Assembly: GCF_900186955.1 (NCBI RefSeq)
Contig: NZ_LT906438.1
Location: forward strand, 806,001 to 870,000
Origin: Bacillus pumilus
GTDB lineage: Bacteria; Bacillota; Bacilli; Bacillales; Bacillaceae
Direction: 5' to 3'
DNA: 64,000 nt
Positions 35,290 through 44,884 of the stretch are shown piece after piece; the first letter of the stretch is position 1, and every line of letters starts with the position of its first letter. The notes below the pieces were generated by a model. That model was not told the origin of the DNA. It ran no database searches and worked only from the letters and a program-made list of their open reading frames with translations. Position numbers and translations under genes: made by a program.

Positions 35290-35613
35290 ATGCATCAACC
35301 AATCAAGCCAACTGTAAAATACACTCTCGGAGATTTTGCTCCAGCATTTGTTGAGTATTCAGAAAAAGTTCTCTATGGAGATTTGTGGAGGAGAGAGGAA
35401 CTTTCTCTAAGAGATCGCAGTCTGATTACAGTCTCAGCCTTAGTAAGTGCGGGCAGCCTGAATCAGCTGGAATATCATTTACATCTTGCCAAAGAAAATG
35501 GTGTAACGAAGAACGAGTTGATTGAACTCATCACCCATCTTAGTTTTTATATCGGATGGCCTAAAGCAGCTTCAGCACTAGAAGCGGCTAAACATATTTT
35601 GGAGGACGAATAA
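35290..35613 (+). CDS. Carboxymuconolactone decarboxylase family protein
   Basis: A 107-residue AhpD-like protein: RREELSLRDRSLITVSALVSAG, then LEYHLHLAKENGVTKNELIELITHLSFYIGWPKA (quoted in parts). There is no CXXC motif, so it is more like true CMD/MhqD-type proteins than AhpD peroxidase partners. ATG 35290 has AAAGGGGAAATAG upstream. It follows the tautomerase gene by 26 bases, consistent with a small aromatic or quinone catabolic unit. Confidence 0.85.
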   Translation: MHQPIKPTVKYTLGDFAPAFVEYSEKVLYGDLWRREELSLRDRSLITVSALVSAGSLNQLEYHLHLAKENGVTKNELIELITHLSFYIGWPKAASALEAAKHILEDE

Positions 35614-35628
35614 AGTTCATCAAACAAC

Positions 35629-35655
35629 GAGCCCTATTTGAGATAGGGCTTTTTA
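35629..35655 (+). terminator. Terminator after the CMD gene
   Basis: Stem GAGCCCTAT / ATAGGGCTT with TTTTT tail. Confidence 0.85.
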
Positions 35656-35686
35656 TATGCGGTAAATTTTATTTTAAATTCTTCTG

Positions 35687-35718
35687 TTGACCTTCCCCTT
35701 AACTGAAAGGTTTATACT
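35687..35718 (+). promoter_or_regulatory. MerR-type promoter with long spacer
   Basis: TTGACC (35687-35692) and TATACT (35713-35718) separated by 20 bases. The spacer holds the dyad ACCTTCCCCTTAACTGAAAGGT (22 bases, arms ACCTT and AAGGT). Over-long spacers with a central dyad are the hallmark of MerR-activated promoters. Confidence 0.75.
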
Positions 35719-35751
35719 TTGATCAGATCAACAAAACGGAGGAGATGCAGG

Positions 35752-36579
35752 ATGTTCAAGATCGGCGATTTTTCTATGTTAAGTAAAGTGCCTGTTAAAA
35801 CCTTAAGATATTATGACCAAATTGATTTATTAAAGCCTAAGCAGATTGATCAAGATTCAGGATACCGTTATTACTCAGCTGAACAGCTGCTTGAGGTCAA
35901 CCGAATTTTTCTGTACAAGGAATTGGGCTTTACGTTAAAGCAAATGGCTCAGCTTCTTCGTGAAGATATCTCAGTAGAGCAGATTCAGGGCATGTTTCTG
36001 CTGAAAGAAAGTGAAATTCAGCAATTGATCGAGAGAGAACAACAGAAATTGGCGCGTATTAAGGAGCGGATGCACCTCATCAAACGAGAGGGATGTGTTG
36101 AAAAAGAACAGGAGGTCATCATCAAATCCGTTGAAAGCAAACGCATCCTGTCTTTCCAATCTAACGGAACGGTTGATGAGATCCCCTCATTTTTTCAGAC
36201 GTTTCATCATTTATTACTTAAACATCAACAAGAATCAATTTCGGGACCACAAGTGGTGCTATGGAGGGAATCAGTCGAAAAGGAAAGTGAGTTTGAATTT
36301 GAGGTCGGGTATTCCATCAAAGCGTTAAAAGGCAATCTTCCTCAAGGAATCACGATACGAACGTTACCTGCTGAAGAAACTATGGCGACATTATTATTTC
36401 ATTCACATTCTCCATCCGCCCAAACAGCTTGTATTGACCTGGCGACATGGATCGAAAATAATGGATACCGCGTGAAAGAAGACCAGCCAGGCCGAGAGAT
36501 TTATTACCCATTGTCTGAAAATGAAGAAGGCAGACTCATTGAAATTCAAATTCCTATTATAGATGAAATCAAATCGTAA
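35752..36579 (+). CDS. MerR family regulator with GyrI-like effector domain
   Basis: Regulator of 275 residues, like BltR/BmrR. N-terminal MerR helix-turn-helix (MFKIGDFSMLSKVPVKTLRYYDQ), a coiled-coil dimer helix about 80-115, then a GyrI/BmrR-type multidrug-binding domain. ATG 35752 follows GGAGGAG. It is cotranscribed with the MFS gene 26 bases downstream and preceded by a MerR-type promoter, so it probably activates its own operon when a drug is bound. Confidence 0.9.
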   Translation: MFKIGDFSMLSKVPVKTLRYYDQIDLLKPKQIDQDSGYRYYSAEQLLEVNRIFLYKELGFTLKQMAQLLREDISVEQIQGMFLLKESEIQQLIEREQQKLARIKERMHLIKREGCVEKEQEVIIKSVESKRILSFQSNGTVDEIPSFFQTFHHLLLKHQQESISGPQVVLWRESVEKESEFEFEVGYSIKALKGNLPQGITIRTLPAEETMATLLFHSHSPSAQTACIDLATWIENNGYRVKEDQPGREIYYPLSENEEGRLIEIQIPIIDEIKS

Positions 36580-36605
36580 GCATTGTCCAAAGGAGAAACG
36601 TCACG

Positions 36606-37793
36606 ATGAAAAATAAAACCGTTGTCTATTTACTTGCATTAGCAGCCTTTTTAATCGGAACAATCGAATATATCATTACAGGCATTATCCAGATGGTCGC
36701 AGATGATCTACATGTCACGACGTCTGCCGCTGGATTATTGGTCACGTCTTTAGCGCTCTCAGCAGCCATCGGCGCACCGATTGTCATTGCACTGACCATC
36801 AATATAGACCGCAAAAAAATACTGTCATGGATGTTAATTATTTTTATTTTAAGTAATGTCATCACAAGTGTCAGCCATTCGTTTGAAATGGTGATGATGA
36901 CAAGGATTTTACAAGGAATCAGTGGGGGGACGGCTATTGTGGTGGCAATGGCTGTTGCGACTCGTCTTGTAGAACGTGAAAAAAGAGGAACAGCTATTGG
37001 TATCATTTTAATGGGACTCAGCAGCTCCTTGGTTTTAGGCGTTCCAATCGGGACATTTCTAAGCAGTATGATCGGATGGAAAGCATTATTCGCAGCCATT
37101 GGATTGATCACGCTTATTCCGCTGATTGTTGTGTATAGGCGAATCCCCTCTATGAAAGAACAAGAACCGGTGACGCTTCGTATGCAGTTATCGATTTTAA
37201 AAGACAAGCGAATATTACTGGCGGTGGCAGTGACGCTATTCTATGTAGGTGGATATTCCACGTTGTTTACCTATTTAACGCCCTTTCTGCAAGCATCAGC
37301 AAATCTTAGCATCACAGAAATCAGTGGCATTTTGTTACTAGCAGGAATATGCAGCTTTTTGGGCTCCAGCCTTGGAGGGATGGCGGCAGATAAAAAAGGC
37401 CCAATATTCACGATTTTCTCAGGAATCATTTTGCAAATCATCATGCTCTTGCTGCTATCATTTGTCACAGATAATCTCGTGCTCATGGTGGCTGTCATCA
37501 TGATATGGATGATCGCTACATGGAGCACATCACCAGCTCAGCAGCTATATCTTGTCACACTTGTACCAAAATCTCCTGATATCGCATTAAGTGTCAATAC
37601 ATCATTTATTCAATTCGGATTTGCCTTAGGCTCTGGTGTAGGAGGGATTGTGCTAAGCGAAACATCTATATTAAACCTAAGCTGGATCAGTGCTGGCACG
37701 GTTTTTCTCGCTCTACTCATGACCATTCTAATGGTAGCGTTTGACCGATTTTCTCAGCGCAAGAGTTTGAAGGTGATCGAGCAAGGAAGCTAA
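36606..37793 (+). CDS. MFS multidrug-type efflux transporter
   Basis: Twelve-helix major facilitator of the DHA1 (AraJ/YdhP-like) group, 395 residues, with helix 1 motif FLIGTIEYIITGI, NIDRKK loop and GGMAADKKG central loop. It exports drugs or arabinose-like compounds in relatives. It is in one operon with the MerR gene, which argues for drug efflux. Confidence 0.88.
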   Translation: MKNKTVVYLLALAAFLIGTIEYIITGIIQMVADDLHVTTSAAGLLVTSLALSAAIGAPIVIALTINIDRKKILSWMLIIFILSNVITSVSHSFEMVMMTRILQGISGGTAIVVAMAVATRLVEREKRGTAIGIILMGLSSSLVLGVPIGTFLSSMIGWKALFAAIGLITLIPLIVVYRRIPSMKEQEPVTLRMQLSILKDKRILLAVAVTLFYVGGYSTLFTYLTPFLQASANLSITEISGILLLAGICSFLGSSLGGMAADKKGPIFTIFSGIILQIIMLLLLSFVTDNLVLMVAVIMIWMIATWSTSPAQQLYLVTLVPKSPDIALSVNTSFIQFGFALGSGVGGIVLSETSILNLSWISAGTVFLALLMTILMVAFDRFSQRKSLKVIEQGS

Positions 37794-37813
37794 CTTACAT
37801 TCAATGTTGTATG

Positions 37814-37846
37814 AAAGGAACTACTTATTTCGGGTAGTTCCTTTTT
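37814..37846 (+). terminator. Terminator after the MFS gene
   Basis: Stem AAAGGAACTAC / GTAGTTCCTTT, T-run. Confidence 0.85.
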
Positions 37847-37984
37847 GATTTGAAGAATGCACCAGTGAAGTTGTTTATTTGCTACAATAGGAGTCAATAT
37901 CCAAAGATTGAAAGCATCAACAAATTCCTTTTAAAAACAATGAATATCAAACAAAAGAACCACTAGACAAGGAGAGAATACAGA

Positions 37985-38815
37985 ATGCCAATAAGTGAGG
38001 AAATGATCAATCGAAAAGGCGCTCGAAAGGGGACTGATATCCCTCATGACGTCTTGACCCTTTTGAATCAGGGAGAGATCGAAAGTGTGAATTTAACTGA
38101 ATGGCTGGCTGTCAATCATATGACGCTAATACAGCATGTTTTGCCGTCCGTTGGTTTAGAGCATCGTTTAGACGATGTATCATCTGAGATCACTAAACAA
38201 AAAGCTGAATCAGGAATGAAAGCCATTCGGCTCATTGGTCAATTGTTAGATGACGTGCTACATGAAGAGAATGAAGAAAAACAAGCGGAAGTGCTGCTGG
38301 CATTTGCTCACCACATATCTGATAGCGTTCGCTGTTGGGCTGCTTATATGAACAAACAGAGTTTATCAACACTGGAAGAGAAACTTGCGTACATTCAGCC
38401 ATTTGCAGCTGATCATCATTTTGGTGTTCGAGAAATTGCATGGATGTCAGTGAGAGAAAGTCTAAGTCTTCAGCTCGATCAAAGTATAGAGCATTTAACA
38501 GAATGGGCAAAAAGCGAGGATGAAAATATTCGCCGGTTCTCTGTAGAGTCGCTCCGTCCGAGAGGGGTATGGACAAAGCATATTGAGTTATTAAAACAAG
38601 AGCCAGAGAGGGCACTGCCTATTCTAAATTTACTCAAATCCGATCCATCCATATATGTTCAAGATTCTGTAGGAAACTGGCTCAATGACGCAAGTAAAAC
38701 ACAACCAAATTGGGTAACAAACCTGTGCGACCAGTGGTCAAAGAATTCTGACACAAAAGCAACTAGCAGAATTGTTAAGAAAGCCAAGAGAACGATTGTG
38801 AAGGGGAATTTGTGA
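37985..38815 (+). CDS. DNA alkylation repair-like HEAT-repeat protein
   Basis: Protein of 276 residues resembling AlkD/DNA alkylation repair family members. It is all-helical with HEAT-like repeats: DSVRCWAAYM, FGVREIAWMSVRESL, DENIRRFSVESLRPRGVWT, IYVQDSVGNWLNDASK. The RRFSVESLRPRGVW stretch is typical of this group. Start ATG after ACAAGGAGAG. A repair role is inferred from the family only. Confidence 0.8.
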   Translation: MPISEEMINRKGARKGTDIPHDVLTLLNQGEIESVNLTEWLAVNHMTLIQHVLPSVGLEHRLDDVSSEITKQKAESGMKAIRLIGQLLDDVLHEENEEKQAEVLLAFAHHISDSVRCWAAYMNKQSLSTLEEKLAYIQPFAADHHFGVREIAWMSVRESLSLQLDQSIEHLTEWAKSEDENIRRFSVESLRPRGVWTKHIELLKQEPERALPILNLLKSDPSIYVQDSVGNWLNDASKTQPNWVTNLCDQWSKNSDTKATSRIVKKAKRTIVKGNL

Positions 38816-39050
38816 ATAAGAATTTGAACTAAATGAAGGGGGATTCTATCAATCATTCAGAGAGAAAGTTTTAAAGCGAGCTCAGTAAACAGATTGCCCC
38901 ATTTCATGGGATATAGTCTCTTCAATTCTGCATTCTATATATATCTTAACCTCTCATTGTCATACTTTTGAATGAAATTGACTCAATAGAATTGACGCAA
39001 GAACCCTGAATAGGTGAAGATGAAATAAACTGTAAGATAAAGGGAGGCGA

Positions 39051-40238
39051 ATGATGATACATATCGTATTTGGAGCAGCAGCTGCCGGTAGTTTAAAACA
39101 AGCATTGCGCGAAATGAAGCAAGACCAAGTAAATGATATCATCGCCTTTGATGACATTTATTCGATTGGACCTCATCTGCATTTACATGAACAAGAAGGA
39201 CAGGAGAAACGTATAGAGTGGCTTCGTCACGTGATGTCAAATGAATATGGCTATTTTGATGACATGATCACCAATCAGCATAGAATGTTTCAGCAAATAA
39301 AAGATATAAAAGATGGTACGAGTATCCTCATCTGGACAGGCAATAATGCCCATGAGCAAATTGGTTTGCGATATGCCATCTATTTATTAAAAGAGAAAAA
39401 TATTGAATTGTCTCTCATCAATACAACGACTGCATTTGATCAGCTGTTCAATACAAATACAAGACGAATGGATATTCGACATGCCGGGGAAATCACAACT
39501 GAAAAATTGAAGGTTTTGTACAGATGTAAAGAGCATATTCATGCAGTGTCAAAAGAAGAAAGAGAGAATTTACAAAACGAATGGCTATCATTTGCTAAAG
39601 AAAACCATACCCTGAGGATATGGCAAAAAGGACAAACGATCAGTGTACCAGAAGATGAATTTGATGCTTATTTAGTGAAAATGGCTAAGCGGCTTCATCA
39701 GTCAGATCCCGAAGAGGAGTACATCAAAACTCCACGTTTAATTGGGGAAGTCCTCGGTCATTTAGAACAGTATATCGGTGATGATTTTATTGAGCATCGA
39801 CTCAAGACATTAATTGATCAAGGAATTTTTGACATGATAGGAAGGCGCACTTCCATGCGTTATTACTCAATTAAATTGACAGACTTCGGTCAGCACTTTA
39901 AAAAATGGGTGTGCTGTCGAGAATTTGAGGATCATCCTTTTGTGAAAATTGAAGGAGATTACGGTGGTGAACCTTTTCATTGTGGGCATTGTCAATGTCA
40001 TTTAGAAAGAGACGATGTACCAATAAGCGATACCCTTTTCTCGAAGATTTGGAATTGGGCTATACAGTATGGCCGCTGGTTTGACGAAGAGACAGATGAT
40101 TTGCTGCCAAATGGCGCAGACATGGAAAAGAAATTCAATCAAGGAGGAGAGCGTATCACTGAAGAAGTGAAACGAGCCCTATCTCCCGCGTTTAAAATTG
40201 AATACAGCCCAAGTAAATACACGCAACATATCATTTAA
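39051..40238 (+). CDS. DUF1835/DUF3658 domain protein
   Basis: Soluble protein of 395 residues. The N-terminal DUF1835 domain starts MIHIVFGAAAAGSLKQAL, with a conserved DDIYSIGP. The C-terminal part matches DUF3658-type regions and contains HCGHCQCHLERDDVP, a possible metal-binding Cys/His cluster (about residue 310). Widespread in Bacillus, function unknown. Start ATG after GGGAGGCGA. The 235-bp gap upstream shows no gene. Confidence 0.82.
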   Translation: MMIHIVFGAAAAGSLKQALREMKQDQVNDIIAFDDIYSIGPHLHLHEQEGQEKRIEWLRHVMSNEYGYFDDMITNQHRMFQQIKDIKDGTSILIWTGNNAHEQIGLRYAIYLLKEKNIELSLINTTTAFDQLFNTNTRRMDIRHAGEITTEKLKVLYRCKEHIHAVSKEERENLQNEWLSFAKENHTLRIWQKGQTISVPEDEFDAYLVKMAKRLHQSDPEEEYIKTPRLIGEVLGHLEQYIGDDFIEHRLKTLIDQGIFDMIGRRTSMRYYSIKLTDFGQHFKKWVCCREFEDHPFVKIEGDYGGEPFHCGHCQCHLERDDVPISDTLFSKIWNWAIQYGRWFDEETDDLLPNGADMEKKFNQGGERITEEVKRALSPAFKIEYSPSKYTQHII

Positions 40239-40273
40239 AGAATGAAATTCAATTGCACTGCAAAAAATAAAGC

Positions 40274-40303
40274 TTTACATGATCCATCACCTTCATGTAA
40301 GAT
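40274..40303 (+). promoter_or_regulatory. Promoter of the thrZ leader
   Basis: TTTACA (40274-40279), 18 bases, TAAGAT (40298-40303), just upstream of the first T-box. Moderate match to sigma-A. Confidence 0.5.
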
Positions 40304-40323
40304 ATGGAGAAATTAAAAGCGAA

Positions 40324-40558
40324 GAAAAGGACATGAGCCATTTTTACTGGTTACCAGAGAGGGAAGTCACGCTGAAATCTTCCTAACACAGAAAAGTGTC
40401 TTACCACCTTTGAGCTGTATTGGGGAAATCATAGTATCCAATATCGTCTACGCCACGTTACGGCACCAGAGCCATAAAGCGAATACGCGTTATGGGAATT
40501 TGGGTGGAACCACGGATCACACATTCGTCCCTTTATGAGGGATGGGTGTGTTTTTTTG
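40324..40558 (+). ncRNA. T-box leader 1 (threonyl-tRNA sensing)
   Basis: T-box riboswitch: GGACATGAG start of stem I, AGAGAGG distal bulge, the antiterminator sequence GGGTGGAACCACGG at about 40502, and a terminator hairpin ACACATTCGTCCC/GGGATGGGTGTG with seven T ending at 40558. The specifier is probably ACC (Thr) in CTTACCACCTTTGAGC. It is the first of two near-identical copies. Uncharged tRNA-Thr is expected to allow read-through. Confidence 0.9.
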
Positions 40559-40582
40559 TTCACTCAACTATCATCATTGCTT

Positions 40583-40819
40583 TGAAAAGGACATGAGCCA
40601 CTTTTATCGGTTACCAGAGAGGGAAGTCACGCTGAAATCTTCCTAACGCAGAAAAGTTGTCTTACCACCTTTGAGCTGTATTGGGGAAAATTGAAGTATC
40701 CAATACCGACTACGCCACGTTACGGCACCAGAGCCATAAAGCGAATACGCGTTATGGGAATTTGGGTGGAACCACGGATTACACATTCGTCCCTTTATGA
40801 GGGATGGGTGTGTTTTTTT
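40583..40819 (+). ncRNA. T-box leader 2 (threonyl-tRNA sensing)
   Basis: Tandem near-identical copy of T-box 1 with the same putative ACC specifier context, antiterminator and terminator; its terminator ends 29 bases before thrZ. Two switches in series should tighten repression and sharpen the response. In B. subtilis thrZ is known to have three such leaders. Confidence 0.9.
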
Positions 40820-40847
40820 ATTTCAAAAAATGAAAGGTGTGTCAGTC

Positions 40848-42776
40848 ATGAGAGAAAAAATGGTGAAGATTCAATTTCCAGATGGAAAGATAAAGGAGTT
40901 CTCTGCAGGTACGACTGTCGCAGATATTGCCTCCTATATTAGCCCAAGCTTAAGGAAGAAAGCAGTGGCAGGAAAGATCAATGAACAAATGGTCGATGTC
41001 AGTCATCAGCTGGAAAGTGATGCTCGGCTGTCTATTGTCACACTCGATTCAAAAGAAGGCCTTGAAGTGCTGCGCCATTCATCTGCACACGTATTAGCCC
41101 AAGCTGTGAAAAGGTTATACGACAATGTCACACTTGGAATCGGGCCTGTTATCGAAAATGGATTTTACTATGACATGAAGCTGAATCAAACATTAAGTGT
41201 AGAGGATTTGGCTGCTATTGAAAAAGAAATGGAAAATATCATAAACGAGAATCATCATATCCAAAGAAAGGAGATTTCCTACGAAGAAGCTGAATCGATG
41301 TTTGCGCATGATCCATATAAGCTGGATATTTTAAAACGTCTCCCATCTGAAGAAGCCATCACAGTGTATCAGCAAGGTGAATTTATCGACTTATGCCGCG
41401 GGCCTCATTTACCTTCTACTGGGTTCGTAAAGTCATTTAAGCTAACACGTGTTGCAGGGGCTTATTGGCGGGGTGATAGTCATCAAGATGTATTGCAGCG
41501 AGTGTATGGTGTCGCATTTCAACATCCAAAACAACTAGCTAATTATCTTCATTTCATAGAAGAAGCAAGCAAACGTGATCACCGGAAATTAGGGAAACAA
41601 TTATCTCTGTTCATGTTTTCGGAAGAAGCGCCAGGTATGCCGTTTTATTTACCAAAAGGTCAGATTGTGAGAAATGAATTAATGGCCTTTTCAAGAGAAG
41701 TGCGAAACAAAGCGCAATATGAAGAAGTGAGCACACCGTTTATGATGAACCAAGAGCTATGGGAAAAGTCAGGTCACTGGGATCATTATCATGAAAATAT
41801 GTATTTCTCAGAAGTAGATCATACAAGCTTTGCTTTAAAACCGATGAATTGTCCAGGGCATATGCTCATGTTTAAAAATAACTTATATTCATACAGAGAC
41901 CTTCCGATCAGAATGGCTGAGTTCGGTCAGGTGCATCGTCATGAATTTAGCGGAGCATTAAATGGATTGTTCAGGGTCAGAACTTTTTGCCAAGATGATG
42001 CCCATATTTTTTTGAGAGAAGATCAAATTGAAGCTGAAATCAAACGGATTTTCCAATTAGTTGATCATGTGTATCGGACATTTGGGTTTGAGTACTCTGT
42101 GGAACTATCCACTCGTCCAGAAAAAGCGTTAGGGGATGATGCCATTTGGGATATCTCTGAATCAGCGCTAAAGAATGTGCTTGATCGGCTAAAGGTCGAT
42201 TACCAGCTAAATGAAGGAGATGGGGCATTTTATGGACCGAAGATCGATTTTCATATAAAAGATGCCTTGCAGCGGAGCCATCAGTGCGCCACAATTCAGC
42301 TAGATTTTCAAATGCCTGAGAAATTTGATTTAACATATATCAATGAAAAGAATGAAAAGGTACGACCAGTTGTCATTCACAGTGCCATTTTTGGTTCTCT
42401 AGATCGTTTCTTTGGGATTCTCATCGAGCATTTTGCAGGTGCCTTCCCGTTATGGCTGGCACCAGTGCAAGTACAAATCATTCCTGTCACAACGGTTCAC
42501 CTTGATCATTGCCTCGAGGTGCAGCAGCAATTAAGAAAGATCGGAATCAGAGTCACAATCGATGAACGGGATGAAAAGCTCGGCTATAAAATGAGAGAAG
42601 CACAAATGCAAAAAATCCCATATATCGCTGTCATTGGTGATACAGAAATGCAAGACAAATCGCTAAATATTAGACAGCATGGAGAAAAAGCTTCGAAGCA
42701 GCTGTTTATCGAGGACTTTAAACATTTGGCAGTTCAGCAAATACAAAACAGAACGGTTGCCCAAGAATTGGTGTGA
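40848..42776 (+). CDS. thrZ: Threonine-tRNA ligase, second isozyme
   Basis: Class II aminoacyl-tRNA synthetase of 642 residues that charges tRNA-Thr in the cytoplasm. Order: TGS domain (about 1-63), editing domain with HSSAHVLAQAV, catalytic core with class II motifs and zinc Cys in MNCPGHML, HEFSGALNGLFRVR, motif 3 HSAIFGSLDRFFGILIEH, and the anticodon-binding domain. The ATG at 40848 (MREKMVKIQFPDG) has AAAGGTG upstream; the frame extends back into the T-box terminator. The T-box pair identifies it as thrZ rather than thrS. Confidence 0.93.
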   Translation: MREKMVKIQFPDGKIKEFSAGTTVADIASYISPSLRKKAVAGKINEQMVDVSHQLESDARLSIVTLDSKEGLEVLRHSSAHVLAQAVKRLYDNVTLGIGPVIENGFYYDMKLNQTLSVEDLAAIEKEMENIINENHHIQRKEISYEEAESMFAHDPYKLDILKRLPSEEAITVYQQGEFIDLCRGPHLPSTGFVKSFKLTRVAGAYWRGDSHQDVLQRVYGVAFQHPKQLANYLHFIEEASKRDHRKLGKQLSLFMFSEEAPGMPFYLPKGQIVRNELMAFSREVRNKAQYEEVSTPFMMNQELWEKSGHWDHYHENMYFSEVDHTSFALKPMNCPGHMLMFKNNLYSYRDLPIRMAEFGQVHRHEFSGALNGLFRVRTFCQDDAHIFLREDQIEAEIKRIFQLVDHVYRTFGFEYSVELSTRPEKALGDDAIWDISESALKNVLDRLKVDYQLNEGDGAFYGPKIDFHIKDALQRSHQCATIQLDFQMPEKFDLTYINEKNEKVRPVVIHSAIFGSLDRFFGILIEHFAGAFPLWLAPVQVQIIPVTTVHLDHCLEVQQQLRKIGIRVTIDERDEKLGYKMREAQMQKIPYIAVIGDTEMQDKSLNIRQHGEKASKQLFIEDFKHLAVQQIQNRTVAQELV

Positions 42777-42808
42777 TGCTTGTCGTTGTCGTCATCTAAA
42801 ATAAGAAG

Positions 42809-42847
42809 GATTAGACGAATATTGAATTAAACGTCTAATCTTTTTTT
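42809..42847 (+). terminator. Terminator after thrZ
   Basis: Stem GATTAGACG / CGTCTAATC followed by seven T. Confidence 0.85.
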
Positions 42848-42953
42848 CATTTATGGAAAAGTAGAAAGGGGAAATATTGAAACATTTATTCGATAAAAAC
42901 GTAATACAGATAGAGCGTTTATCAAAACCATTTGAAACGGAGAGGAGTTTTGT

Positions 42954-43523
42954 ATGGAACAAGCCGCACTCAAAAAGATGAGAACAAAACAATTAACCGC
43001 ATGTAATTTAATAGCTGGCATCATGATCGTGACGTTTTCAATCTTTTTTCAAACCTTACATATTCAATTAACTCATTTGTTTTTTTGTCTAGGACTTGTC
43101 ATGCTCGTTCAAAGCATCTTAGGATTCCTTAAAAAAAAATCAACAAAATCTTTCATTCCCATTTTTGAGCAGGTAGCTATTTATGAAAAAGAGAAATTAG
43201 GGAAAGAGTGGGAAAAAGAACAGAGAACAGAAAATATTTCGAGAGTAGTATTGAGTGGTCTGATGTTTCTACAGTCATTTAGTTTCCAAGATGTAACGAA
43301 CCCATTCTTTGAAATACAACCTGCATTTCTATTTTTCTTATTGGCTATGTTTCTCGTAATTATGAATGTAAGCATGCTTTTCCGTTTTAGAAAAATTGAT
43401 CGATCTATTGAAGAACATGAATTACAAGGTTACACAAAGGAATCAAATATGATGGGATTGGCTTTAGGCCTTTTGTCAGCTATCATCATATTCGGCTTTA
43501 TTGTCATTTTCATCCTTCCATAA
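42954..43523 (+). CDS. Hypothetical membrane protein
   Basis: Protein of 189 residues with about four transmembrane helices in two pairs (about 18-60 and 100-145) and a last one near the C-terminus. A charged loop between the pairs (EKEKLGKEWEKEQRTEN) faces the cytoplasm. No family recognised. ATG after GGAGAGGAG. It is 32 bases before the next gene, possibly one operon with it. Confidence 0.7.
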   Translation: MEQAALKKMRTKQLTACNLIAGIMIVTFSIFFQTLHIQLTHLFFCLGLVMLVQSILGFLKKKSTKSFIPIFEQVAIYEKEKLGKEWEKEQRTENISRVVLSGLMFLQSFSFQDVTNPFFEIQPAFLFFLLAMFLVIMNVSMLFRFRKIDRSIEEHELQGYTKESNMMGLALGLLSAIIIFGFIVIFILP

Positions 43524-43555
43524 GATGAATCACTTAACATATTGAGGTGAAACAA

Positions 43556-44836
43556 ATGAATGAAACTCTACAGCATCTGATAGATGATACAAGAAAGAAG
43601 TTTGGCTTAGATCATTATCGTTTAAAAAACTACGAGTATTATCGAAATGTCAATATGTTCAATGAGACAATTTATAAATTGTGTATGGAGTGGTTTCCTC
43701 CACACGAAACTGAACCTGTGGACGATGATTTAAACCCGGATGGCACAGCCGTGATAGAAGTGAATTTGAATACGGGAAAGATTGAGAGTGCTGTTTTTGT
43801 CATGGGTAAGACATATGCAAAGGAGGGTGTGCAGTTTGATAGCGCCCAGCCAAATGACGTCATCAAATGGATTGAACAAGAAACAGAGTTGATTTATGGA
43901 GAGCATTTTCACTTGCAAAAGGAGGAAAAAGGGGAGCTTACTTTTGAAGAAAAAATTGCTGGTGTACCAGTGACCCCTTCGGGCATGATTGAGGTGAAAT
44001 GGGATGAACATGGACAGCTCATTTACTTTGTTCATCACGGCCCATTTGTTGCTAAAAAAAAGCACAGGGCTGAAAAATATACGCTTCTCATTGAGATGAT
44101 TGAAAGCTTAGCCCAGCAGCAAGTGCAAAGAATCGAATGGCCTTCCTTTGATCAGAATAAAATCCGTCCAATTTATGCGTTAGAAGAAGTGTATGTAAAG
44201 AATGATGGGACCGGAATCCTCCCGTTTGAAGGTACGATTCAGGAACATCAATGTTTCAATATCAACCAAATCATAAAATGGGATGAATCCATAACTGAAC
44301 CTTTTGTAAGAAAGGAATTGAATATTCAGGAAGGCATCTCAACTGATCAAGCCTTTTCACTTGAACCTTCACCAGATACAATGCCAATTTCAGAAGAAGA
44401 AAAGGATAAGTGTTTGAAAGCAGTTCAAAACTTATTGAGAAAGGAATATCCTAACGACACCGGAAAATGGGTCTGCATTTCACTTCACCGTGATCATGGT
44501 TACATTCATGCAACAGTAAAAGCAAATAGACAAGACAGAAGCATGTTTACAGGTAAAATCATGATATTCATTGATGCCTATACATTTGAAGCCGTCAATT
44601 ACATAGATAGACAAGAAATATTTAAGATGTGTGGGATGTTGGATGAACTCCAATCTCCTGGTAAAATCACCATTTCAAAGCAAGAAGCCTTCGAAAAATT
44701 AAAAGATCGTTTAGAGCTGATCCCCATTTATGTATATGACTTTACGGAAAAGCAGTATGTTTTATGCGGAAAACTGGATTGTCATGATGGAGTGGATGCA
44801 GCGAGTGGGGAAGTCATTCCATTACAGGATATTTGA
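43556..44836 (+). CDS. Hypothetical protein with YcdB/PepSY-like repeats
   Basis: Soluble protein of 426 residues, acidic, without signal peptide. Patterns such as DGTAVIEVNLNTGKIESAVF, IPVTPSGMIEVKWDEHGQLIYF and KIMIFIDAYTFEAVNYIDRQE alternate beta-strand pieces of the kind seen in YcdB/YcdC and PepSY proteins, but I cannot place it in a family. ATG 43556 has TTGAGGTG upstream; GTG 43547 overlaps that site. Confidence 0.65.
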   Translation: MNETLQHLIDDTRKKFGLDHYRLKNYEYYRNVNMFNETIYKLCMEWFPPHETEPVDDDLNPDGTAVIEVNLNTGKIESAVFVMGKTYAKEGVQFDSAQPNDVIKWIEQETELIYGEHFHLQKEEKGELTFEEKIAGVPVTPSGMIEVKWDEHGQLIYFVHHGPFVAKKKHRAEKYTLLIEMIESLAQQQVQRIEWPSFDQNKIRPIYALEEVYVKNDGTGILPFEGTIQEHQCFNINQIIKWDESITEPFVRKELNIQEGISTDQAFSLEPSPDTMPISEEEKDKCLKAVQNLLRKEYPNDTGKWVCISLHRDHGYIHATVKANRQDRSMFTGKIMIFIDAYTFEAVNYIDRQEIFKMCGMLDELQSPGKITISKQEAFEKLKDRLELIPIYVYDFTEKQYVLCGKLDCHDGVDAASGEVIPLQDI

Positions 44837-44856
44837 ATCGGCACTTTACGCTTTTG

Positions 44857-44884
44857 AAAGAACAGTGAGGAGCTGTTCTTTTTT
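44857..44884 (+). terminator. Terminator after the 426-residue protein
   Basis: Stem AAAGAACAG / CTGTTCTTT with T-run. Confidence 0.8.

Noticed and set aside
40431..40700. ATC against ACC difference between the two T-boxes, as if one sensed tRNA-Ile
   Set aside because: The difference lies after stem I. The likely specifier region (CTTACCACCTTTGAGC) is identical in both, so both should read Thr.
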